From JBPESN01 sp051710625 (lineage in GTDB: Bacteria > Pseudomonadota > Gammaproteobacteria > Enterobacterales > Enterobacteriaceae): a stretch of 14,910 nt of DNA. Made by a program: the position numbers and the translations under genes. This document shows positions 8,032 to 14,270 of this stretch, in pieces. The notes beneath the pieces were generated by a model. That model did no database searches and had not been told where the DNA came from. It worked only from the letters and a program-made list of their open reading frames with translations. Every line of letters starts with the position of its first letter. Position 1 is the first letter of the stretch. The stretch covers positions 1 through 14,910 of the forward strand of contig NZ_JBPESN010000055.1 in NCBI RefSeq assembly GCF_051710625.1. The letters are read 5' to 3'.

Positions 8032-8679
8032 TCAATCGAACCAGGCGTCCGCTGCGTTCTTGATGATGTCCAGACTGGTATGAATCTCTTCGGGGACGAT
8101 GCGGGTGAGGGATAGCGGCGGCAACCTGTCCGGATCGAAGAAATCGATATCCAGCGATTCAGGGCTTAAGCGCAACGCGCCATTGGTTTCGCGGCAATGA
8201 AAAATCAGTTTATACACGTGCCAGGGATAGGGGGGATGGCCGTGCAGGTTACGATCCCATAATCCGAGCAGACGGGTTGCCTCCACCTGTAGCCTGGTCT
8301 CTTCCCTGGCTTCGCGGCAAACCGCTGTGGATGGACAGTCGCCAACATCTGCCCAGCCGCCTGGCAGACTCCAGGCTGAATCGTCCGCCTCCTTGACCAG
8401 TAGGATTTTGCCTTCGCAGAGAATCAGCGCGCGGGCGTCGACCTTCAGCGTGGCATAGCCCTCCTGCTGTTTAAACTCACTGATAAACGTCCGGGCGTCG
8501 GTGGGGGGGGGGGGTTGCGTCATCAGATCGCCGGCGATATCGCGAAGTTGTTCATAGCGTTCGATATCGTATGCGGCAGCGGCATAGGTCAGGCCGGTTT
8601 GCGCAAGCGCCTGAATTTTCTGTGCCACGGCCGTCAAGGCCGTGCTGGCAGCTTCGGATAAGTCCGGTAACGTGGTCAT
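8032..8679 (-). CDS. Nudix hydrolase with N-terminal Nudix_N domain
   Basis: Nudix enzymes hydrolyse nucleoside diphosphates linked to another group. The 215-residue product has an N-terminal helical part (about 13-70) of the Nudix_N type, with YDIERYEQLRDIA. The Nudix domain follows, with SAWSLPGGWADVGDCPSTAV and CREAREETRL at 102-130. The catalytic REAREE (122-127) is complete. Two positions differ from the consensus GX5EX7REUXEEXGU: Asp114 replaces the first Glu, and Arg129 replaces the last Gly. ATG 8679 has a strong GGGGAGG site before it. It starts 63 bases after the MFS exporter gene on the same strand, so the two probably form one unit. Codons 56-59 (four Pro) come from a 12-base C run, a likely slippage site. 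The frame is open as given, but activity is uncertain. Confidence 0.82.
   Translation of the reverse strand: MTTLPDLSEAASTALTAVAQKIQALAQTGLTYAAAAYDIERYEQLRDIAGDLMTQPPPPTDARTFISEFKQQEGYATLKVDARALILCEGKILLVKEADDSAWSLPGGWADVGDCPSTAVCREAREETRLQVEATRLLGLWDRNLHGHPPYPWHVYKLIFHCRETNGALRLSPESLDIDFFDPDRLPPLSLTRIVPEEIHTSLDIIKNAADAWFD
8503..8514. repeat. 12-base G homopolymer inside the Nudix gene
   Basis: Twelve consecutive G on the plus strand encode Pro56-Pro59 of the Nudix protein on the minus strand. At the length given the frame is intact; a change of one or two bases would put everything after residue 59, including the Nudix box, out of frame. Such runs are prone to slippage in replication and to sequencing error. 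Confidence 0.9.
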
Positions 8680-8742
8680 TTTTCCTCCCCATGGATTGTA
8701 TAAGCCTTATTCAGCGCACGCGACGCGCGCCTGACGTTGCGC

Positions 8743-9902
8743 TCATGCCCATATCATCAGACCGGCAAAGGCGATAACCATGCCGGTAGACAGCAAGCTG
8801 GGGGTACCGAGGCGTTCGAGCAGTAACCCGCCCGTCATCGCGCCGCCGCCGATACCGATATTGAACGCCATGACATACAGCGCCGAGGCGAATTCGGCTT
8901 TATCGGGCGCGAGCGTAATGACCCAGCTTTGCAGCGCGATAAGCAAAACGGCAATGGCGCCTCCCCAGAGAACCATAACAAGCCAGGAATAACCTCCCCA
9001 AGGCTGGGCCGTCAATATCAGCCATAAACTGACGAACACGCCGGCCCCGGTGAGCGCAGTTATTATCGCCGGATGCAGGGAAAGGGTACCGGAGAGCAGC
9101 GTACCGAGGGCGCCCGCCACGCCGAAGATCAATAGGTGGAGCGGGATCGCGGCCCCGGCAATGTTGAGCGGTGAATGCAGCAGCGCGGTGATGTAGGTGT
9201 AGCAGGTGAAATGGCCGGTTACCATCAGCAGCGTAACGCCAATCGCGCCCAACAGCGGCGCCGAGGGTGCTTCTGTTTGGGGTTTCGCTCCCGGGATATT
9301 GTCTTGCAGCGACGGTAACCAGAGATAGCCGGCAACGAAAATCATCAGCCCCAGCAGCCCGAACAGTGCGAACCCCCGCTGCCAGCCGAAAGCCTGACCG
9401 AGCGCCGAGGATAGCGGCACGCCGGCGACGATCGCGAGAGGAATACCGGCAAACACGATTGCCATCACGCAGCTGGCGGGCATGGCGGGCATGGCGGGCA
9501 TGGCGGGCATGGCGGGCATGGCGGGCATGGCGGGCATGGCGGGCGCGATTTTAATGGCATAGGCAAGGATACTTGACCAGAACACGCCATGTCCCAGCGC
9601 CGCCACAATGCGCAATATCATCAGCAGCTAATAGTGGTGGGTTACGATGGCCAGGCCATTGCACACGGCGATAATGGCCAGCAGCCATAAAAACAGCACG
9701 CGCCTATCGACCCGGCGGGTCAGAAGGGTCACCGGCAGGACCGTGAGCGTGATAATCCAAGCATAGCCCGTCACCAGAAAACCGACCTATCCTTGCGTCA
9801 CCTGCAAGTCCTTAGCAATCAAATGAAGGAGACCGATGGGCAAATATTCCGTCGTTTGCGAAACAAATGCCCCAACATCAATATCAAAAGCGCCTTCACC
9901 AT
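8743..9902 (-). pseudogene. MFS exporter, SotB/AraJ-like, broken
   Basis: The product resembles the 12-helix major facilitator exporters related to SotB. ATG 9902 starts MVKALLILMLG, but a missing base in the four-base run 9870-9873 shifts the frame. The repaired frame reads AFVSQTTEYLPIGLLHLIAK, VGFLVTGYAWIITLTVLPV and LLTRRVDRRVLFLWL, then the open part LRIVAALGHGVFWSSILAYA, FAGIPLAIVAGVPLSSALGQ, ALYVMAFNIGIGGGAMTGG. Stops TAG lie at 9789-9787 and 9630-9628, both after residues where the family has hydrophobic or aromatic positions, consistent with Trp codons. The total of about 386 codons is normal. In the loop after IKIAP, where relatives have a basic GKRAQAL-type loop, there are seven Met-Pro-Ala repeats. 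It is divergent from the LysR gene, which was probably its regulator. The substrate is unknown. Confidence 0.87.
9481..9543. repeat. Seven perfect copies of a 9-bp tandem repeat
   Basis: The unit CATGGCGGG is repeated seven times without change (63 bp), preceded by a near copy, CTGGCGGG. On the minus strand it reads ATGCCCGCC and adds Met-Pro-Ala seven times to the MFS exporter. The unit is a multiple of three, so copy-number changes keep the reading frame. Confidence 0.95.
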
Positions 9903-9980
9903 GCGATTTTTACGTCTCTTTTTGCAAGCGTCAGGGCATCCCCAGTATTCTGAAGCGGATTATTGAAAAACAGGCTTGTA

Positions 9981-10002
9981 TTCACGACTTTCGTGAAAAG
10001 TC
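9981..10002. promoter_or_regulatory. Two interlocked inverted repeats in the MFS-LysR control region
   Basis: TTCACG (9981-9986) pairs with CGTGAA (9992-9997), and GACTTT (9986-9991) pairs with AAAGTC (9997-10002). Each has a 5-base spacer, and the two structures overlap. The site is 20 bases before the LysR start and about 80 bases from the divergent MFS start. LysR regulators usually bind imperfect palindromes in such divergent promoters, so this is a good candidate operator. In RNA the two hairpins would exclude each other. Confidence 0.5.
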
Positions 10003-10022
10003 ATCACTAATGCGGAGACAGC

Positions 10023-10921
10023 ATGGCGCAATGGGATAATCTTGATATTTTTGTTCAGGTCGTCAAATCAGGCAGTTTCGTAGCGGCAGCCAGGGCCAGC
10101 GGGCTATCACCATCGGCGGTAAGCAAAGCCATTACCCGTCTGGAGCAGCACCTTGCCACCCGCTGATAAACCGTAATACCCGCAGCATGGCCCTGACCGC
10201 GGAAGGGATGCGCTATTATGGGCGTTGCCTCGGGATCCTCAACGCCGTTGAGGAAGCCAGGAATGAGCTGTTACAGGCCAACCATTCCCCCTCCGGCATG
10301 CTGCGCATCAGTCTGGCTTAGGAAAGCCTGGTGTTTCCCTTGATGGCCTCTTTTGCCGCCCGTTATCCGGCTATCGTGCTCGATCTAGACTTTAGCGATC
10401 GGCTGCTAGATGTCATAGAAGAAGGCTTCGACGTCGCCATCCGCAGCGGCCACGTCGCCGATTCGCGCTTGGTGGCACGCAAAATCACCACTTTCAGCTC
10501 CAGCGTGGTGGCGGCGCTGGCTTATCTCCACCGAGTGGGAACGCCCGAGGCGCCGGCGGCCTTGGCAAGCCATGCCTGCGTCCACTACCGCTTTCCCCAC
10601 AGCGGGAAGCTGGAACTCTGGCAACTGAAAACGCTTTCTCCCGCCCAGTTTGCCGCGTTACCGCTTACCATGCTGTGCAACAACATGCATGCGTGGCGGG
10701 ATTTTGCCAGAAAGGGTCTGGGACTTGCCTGGTTGCCCGATTATTACGTGCAAGAGGATCTTCGGCGGGGGTCGTTGGTGTGCCTGCTAGAACGTTTCGC
10801 CGAACGTTGCGAGCCGGTGTGGGCGCTTTGGCCCGCCAGGCTTTTTATGCCGCTGAAAAGCCGCGTTTTTATCGATTTTCTGGGAGAATCGCTGGGGGAG
10901 GTGACGGCGGTCGCGCGATAA
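10023..10921 (+). pseudogene. LysR-family transcriptional regulator, broken
   Basis: ATG 10023, preceded by GGAG, starts MAQWDNLDIFVQVVKSGSFV, then AAARASGLSPSAVSKAITRL, the usual winged helix-turn-helix of LysR regulators. One base is missing at 10163: the expected CTG ATA AAC CGT (LINR) is read as TGA. The restored frame gives NRNTRSMALTAEGMRYYGRC and then meets TAG at 10319-10321. After that it is open to 10921 and forms the effector domain, with FPLMASFAARYPAIVLDLDF, DVIEEGFDVAIRSG, WRDFARKGLGLAWLPDYYV and the end FIDFLGES. Repaired, the protein has about 299 residues, normal for the family. It was probably the local regulator of the divergent exporter-Nudix unit. Reinitiation could only make an isolated effector domain. 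Confidence 0.9.
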
Positions 10922-10938
10922 GCGGCGACGCTAACGGG

Positions 10939-11095
10939 CAGCGATGCAACGCCCCGGCGGGTAAACGGCAAAATGACGCTTGATCGCGACGCGGCCGCCA
11001 AAGCGATCGAAGAGCGCATTGCCCGACCGCTGGGCCTGACGGTGGAAGACGCCGCAAGGGGCATCACCACCTCACGCCGGCGCGCTGGTCGGTGA
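10939..11095 (+). pseudogene. Short remnant resembling hydantoinase A/oxoprolinase
   Basis: This frame reads SDATPRRVNGKMTLDRDAAA, then KAIEERIARPLGLTVEDAAR and GITT, followed by unrelated residues and TGA. The pattern (a Gly, then a basic and Met-containing stretch, LD, A-rich helix, LG-ThrVal-EDAA-GI) resembles a segment of HyuA-type ATP-dependent hydantoinases. Only about 45 of some 600-700 residues remain. It lies just after the LysR gene in the same orientation. The assignment rests on a short match. Confidence 0.45.
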
Positions 11096-11260
11096 TAGCA
11101 GTGATCCTGGAGACATGTCGTTTATTCATCATCAGAAGATGAATAGTTAAATGCTTGTATAGGGATCAAATGCAGAAACCTGATTTTTAAATAAGTACAC
11201 CCTCAACTGCACGTCAAGCATGCGCTATAGTGATACAAGGCAAGACGTTATAAAACAGAA

Positions 11261-11286
11261 AAGCCATGATTTACATGGCTTTTTTA
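11261..11286. terminator. Bidirectional rho-independent terminator after yicC
   Basis: AAGCCATG (11261-11268) and CATGGCTT (11274-11281) form a perfect 8-bp stem with loop ATTTA, followed by a T run. On the minus strand the stem is followed by TTTTCTGTTTT. It lies about 35 bases beyond the yicC stop, so it probably ends yicC transcription; it could also stop transcripts entering from the left. The sequence between 11096 and 11260 shows no gene. Confidence 0.85.
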
Positions 11287-11319
11287 TTATGGTGAGACAA
11301 TGCGATAGCGCGTGAAACC

Positions 11320-12183
11320 TTACTCGATGTTCTGGATCTGCTCGCGCATTTGTTCAATCAGCACTTTCAATTCGATGGCGGATGCCGTCACGCTGGCGTT
11401 AATTGATTTCGACGCCAGGGTATTCGCTTCGCGGTTAAATTCCTGCATCATGAAATCCAGACGACGGCCTACCGCCTCTTTTTTAGTCAAAATCTGGTAG
11501 GTTTCTTTTACATGGGCATCCAGGCGATCCAGCTCTTCCGCAACGTCTGTTCGCTGCGTCAGCATCACCAGTTCCTGCTCCAGACGGTTACCGTCCAGCT
11601 GCACCTGAGCCTCTTCCAGTTTATTCAGCAATCTTTCACGCTGCCAATTCAATACTGCCGGCATCTGCTGGCGCACATTGGCCGCCTCGGCGCTGACACC
11701 CGCCAGTCGCTGTTCAATTAATGCTTTAAGCGCGTCACCTTCGGTTTCGCGGGCGCTGATAAAGTCGTTGAGAGTGGCGCCGAGCCCGGACAGCAACTCG
11801 GCGCTAATGGCGTCCAAATCCTGCTCCGTCGCGGCCATTACGCCCGGCCAGCGCAGAATAGCCAGCGGGTTTATCTCGCCTTCGTCGCTTTGCATTTTTA
11901 CCCACTGCGCTGCTTCCACCAGCTGTTTGGCGAATTTTTCATTAAGTATGAGCGCGCTTTGCGCGCCGGGATTCACATCGAAGCGCAGGTTACACTCAAT
12001 CTTGCCTCGGGTAAGGCGCAGGCGGATATGCTCGCGAATAGTCGGCTCCAGGCCGCGAAATTGTTCCGGCAGGCGGATGTGGCTTTCCAGATACCGTTGA
12101 TTAACGGAGCGCAGCTCCCAGGCGGCAGTGCCCCAAGTGCCCTTAATTTCACGCCGGGCGAAGGCGGTCATACTGCGGATCAT
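11320..12183 (-). CDS. yicC: YicC endoribonuclease family protein
   Basis: YicC is a widely conserved cytoplasmic protein recently described as an RNA-cleaving enzyme. The 287-residue product has the same length as E. coli YicC and matches throughout: MIRSMTAFARREIKG and ELRSVNQRYLESHIRLPEQF at the start, WVKMQSDEGEINPLAILRWP in the middle, RTDVAEELDRLDAHVKETY and then EAVGRRLDFMMQEFNREANT before the end LIEQMREQIQNIE. No stop or frameshift is present, unlike most of its neighbours to the left, so selection for function is likely. ATG 12183 is the family start. It is transcribed divergently from rph, as in E. coli, and ends before a terminator hairpin. Confidence 0.97.
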   Translation of the reverse strand: MIRSMTAFARREIKGTWGTAAWELRSVNQRYLESHIRLPEQFRGLEPTIREHIRLRLTRGKIECNLRFDVNPGAQSALILNEKFAKQLVEAAQWVKMQSDEGEINPLAILRWPGVMAATEQDLDAISAELLSGLGATLNDFISARETEGDALKALIEQRLAGVSAEAANVRQQMPAVLNWQRERLLNKLEEAQVQLDGNRLEQELVMLTQRTDVAEELDRLDAHVKETYQILTKKEAVGRRLDFMMQEFNREANTLASKSINASVTASAIELKVLIEQMREQIQNIE

Positions 12184-12214
12184 AGGCGTACCCGTTTATT
12201 AAGAAGTTGCTGGG

Positions 12215-12220
12215 ATTATA
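12215..12220 (-). promoter_or_regulatory. Probable -10 box of yicC
   Basis: The minus strand reads TATAAT here, in the context GGGGCTATAATCCC, about 32 bases before the yicC start codon. No good -35 box was found at the usual spacing. Confidence 0.6.
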
Positions 12221-12264
12221 GCCCCGCAGCGGAAGGCAAGATAGGCATTAGGCGGTGAAGTCCG

Positions 12265-12270
12265 TATAAT
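12265..12270 (+). promoter_or_regulatory. Probable -10 box of rph
   Basis: A perfect TATAAT lies 39 bases before the rph start codon; transcription would begin near 12277. The DNA 16-18 bases upstream does not resemble TTGACA, so the promoter may rely on other contacts. It is back to back with the yicC -10 box 44 bases away. Confidence 0.65.
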
Positions 12271-12309
12271 GCGCAGCCAACCCTTGATTTGCGAGCCGGA
12301 GAAACTCCT

Positions 12310-13029
12310 ATGCGCCCAGCAGGCCGAAGCGTACAGCAAGTACGCCCAGTAACGATTGCCCGCCATTTTACCCGCCATGCAGAAGGCTCAGTGCTGATAG
12401 CATTCGGCGATACCCGCGTGCTGTGTACCGCGTCGGTGGAAGAGGGGGTGCCGCGGTTTCTCAAGGGGCAAGGCCAGGGCTGGATCACCGCCGAATACGG
12501 CATGCTGCCGCGCGCAACGCATACCCGCAATCCTCGCGAAGCGGCGAAGGGCAAGCAAGGCGGCCGTACCGTGGAAATTCAGCGATTCATCGCCCGCTCA
12601 CTGCGTGCCGTGGTGGATTTAACCAAATTAGGTGAATATACCATTACCCTGGATTGCGACGTGATACAGGCTGACGGCGGCACCCGGACGGCGTCTATTA
12701 CCGGTGCCTGCGTGGCGCTCGCCGACGCCCTGAGCAGCATGCAAAAGAAAGGTCAGCTAAAAACCAACCCGATGAAAGGGTTCGTGGCGGCGATTTCGGT
12801 GGGTATTGTGGCCGGTGAAGCGGTGTGTGATTTGGAGTATGTCGAAGATTCGGCTGCTGAAACCGATATGAATGTAGTGATGATGGAAGACGGCCGTATG
12901 ATTGAGGTACAAGGCACCGCGGAAGGAGAACCTTTCAGTCAGCAAGAGCTGATTACGCTGCTCGAATTAGCGCGCCGCGGCATTGACAGCTTGATCCAGG
13001 CGCAAAAAGTCGCGCTGGCGGGAGCATAG
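12310..13029 (+). CDS. rph: Ribonuclease PH
   Basis: RNase PH is a phosphate-dependent 3' to 5' exonuclease that trims tRNA ends. The 239-residue product matches E. coli Rph over its length: MRPAGRSVQQVRPVTIARHF, HAEGSVLIAFGDTRVLCTAS, PRFLKGQGQGWITAEYGMLP, then NPREAAKGKQGGRTVEIQRF, CDVIQADGGTRTASITGACV, CDLEYVEDSAAETDMNVVM and EVQGTAEGEPFSQQEL. The phosphate-binding GGRT and the conserved GGTRTASITGA are present. ATG 12310 is used because the protein then begins with the family MRPAGRS; an upstream GTG or TTG would add seven residues with no family match. CCGGAG lies 8-13 bases before it. The C-terminus is full length, so it is not the frameshifted K-12 allele. pyrE does not follow. Confidence 0.97.
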   Translation: MRPAGRSVQQVRPVTIARHFTRHAEGSVLIAFGDTRVLCTASVEEGVPRFLKGQGQGWITAEYGMLPRATHTRNPREAAKGKQGGRTVEIQRFIARSLRAVVDLTKLGEYTITLDCDVIQADGGTRTASITGACVALADALSSMQKKGQLKTNPMKGFVAAISVGIVAGEAVCDLEYVEDSAAETDMNVVMMEDGRMIEVQGTAEGEPFSQQELITLLELARRGIDSLIQAQKVALAGA

Positions 13030-13895
13030 TTCACCGCGATCGCGGGCTGTCCGCGCCTGCTTCGTGATGTTGATCACTGCTTGTCCCCCGCTACGCTCGA
13101 GTGTTGATTAAACAGGCGCCTGGGCGGGCACCTGCATTATCATGAGACGCCCGCCCTTCACACTCTACATCCCCGCTGCTGTTAGGGCCAATTCTCTTCC
13201 ACCGTCAGCGCATATCGCCCGGCGGATAAATGATAGTCCGCCGCTTTTTCAGCGGTCTCGCAATACCCGTCGGCCCTCCTTTGTTGCTTTTAATCTTTCA
13301 ATCTTCCTCGCGATTGACGTCGTGGCGCTGTTTATCCCGTCAGATGGTATAGGGCATCCTTAAGGGCGTATCCGCACCTTTTATCTTCATAAGAGACAAA
13401 TACAAGGTCATTAACCTGCCGCTGCTTGACGTTTAACGATGTCTCTGCCGCATCGCTTAATCGCAGCATTAAGGAAGGGGCGCCTGTAGGGGCGATTATC
13501 TATAAGCAAATTAAATCCAAGTCAGCTTAAGTAAGCCTAACCAGGCTAGCCGCCGCTATTTGCGACTAGTGGTGCGATGGCGCACTAATCCTATCCGTTT
13601 AGGCACACAATTTGCGTTATCTCTGCCATAGTGACAATTTGCTACTAACTCGCACCATCACTTGAATAATTAAATGTAAGCAATAAATTTGCTGTATCTA
13701 TTATCGTTGAAGCCAAAAGTAACTGTAGATAATATTTTTATCGAATATTAATTTTAATTATATAATTTTTTGTAAGCGTTTTATAGCATATTTGAATTAG
13801 TCGGGGCTATATTTTCATTGCAATAAAAATAATTAAAGTAATAAACTATGTATTCGATAAGTCAATCTCGTGATTCTCAAGCCAGCCAGATGGGT
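13030..13895. other. Gene-poor region between rph and the insertion sequence
   Basis: No convincing gene was found. A 73-codon frame at 13142-13363 has no recognisable motif. The region becomes AT-rich after about 13660. Short repeats include the palindrome CAGGCGCCTG (13113-13122), inverted repeats CTTAAT/ATTAAG (13456-13473), AGCCT/AGGCT (13534-13547) and TGGTGCGA/TCGCACCA (13570-13577, 13650-13657), and direct copies of AATTTGC at 13609, 13636 and 13686. CCGCTTTTTCAGCGG near 13235 can fold into a small hairpin. The stretch 13560-13895 has the look of a promoter region separated from its gene by the insertion sequence. Confidence 0.45.
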
Positions 13896-13928
13896 TGTAG
13901 TGGCACACTGAATTTGGCCACCTGAACA

Positions 13929-13947
13929 GAGGTGATATGCTCACCTC
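13929..13947 (+). promoter_or_regulatory. Hairpin in the insertion-sequence leader
   Basis: GAGGTGA (13929-13935) and TCACCTC (13941-13947) are perfect 7-base arms around TATGC, ending 20 bases before the orfA start. In transcripts entering from outside, such a hairpin could limit expression of the transposase, as known for other IS3-type leaders; this is inferred. Confidence 0.5.
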
Positions 13948-13967
13948 AGAACAACACGGGTGCGCCA

Positions 13968-14270
13968 ATGAAAAGAAGAAATTTTAGTCCTGAATTCAAA
14001 CGCGAATCCACTCAACTGGTTGTCGACCAAAATTACACCGCCGCGCAAGCAGCAAAAGCCATGGACGTCGGCCTTTCTACGATGACGAAATGGGTAAAAC
14101 AACTGCGTGATGAGCGACAGGGGAAACCGCCAAAAGCCTCTCCCATAACCCCGGAACAAATCGAAATACGTGAGCTCAAGAAGAAGGTACAACGCACTAA
14201 AATGGAAAACGAAATATTAAAAAAGGCTACAGCGCTCTTGATGTCAGACTCCCTGAACAGTTCTCGTTAA
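13968..14270 (+). CDS. IS3-family OrfA
   Basis: OrfA is the DNA-binding N-terminal part of IS3-type transposases and acts as a regulator when made alone. The 100-residue product starts MKRRNFSPEFKRESTQLVVD and has a helix-turn-helix (YTAAQAAKAMDVGLSTMTKW, about residues 22-41). A leucine-zipper-like coil follows, IEIRELKKKVQRTKMENEIL, used for multimer formation. ATG 13968 gives the family start. Near its end the zero-frame codons AAA AAG are preceded by A (14219-14225), the classic A6G slippery heptamer for -1 frameshifting into orfB. The frame is intact. Confidence 0.92.
   Translation: MKRRNFSPEFKRESTQLVVDQNYTAAQAAKAMDVGLSTMTKWVKQLRDERQGKPPKASPITPEQIEIRELKKKVQRTKMENEILKKATALLMSDSLNSSR
14219..14225 (+). 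promoter_or_regulatory. A AAA AAG programmed -1 frameshift site
   Basis: The heptamer is in the correct phase: AAA at 14220 and AAG at 14223 are zero-frame codons of orfA. A -1 slip leads to GGC TAC AGC GCT and joins the orfB frame, as IS3-family elements need to make the OrfAB transposase. Confidence 0.85.

Noticed and set aside
7827..8063. Asp/Gly-rich 78-codon plus-strand frame
   Set aside because: No ribosome site or family pattern; GC-rich composition alone keeps it open. Its minus-strand reading is noted only as a possible remnant.
9481..9543. Tandem repeat considered as a CRISPR array
   Set aside because: The units are 9 bp and contiguous with no spacers, and lie inside a coding frame.
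9267..9554. Plus-strand frame with Trp-Arg-Ala repeats
   Set aside because: It is the reverse reading of the 9-bp repeat in the MFS gene; the minus strand has the membrane-protein signature.
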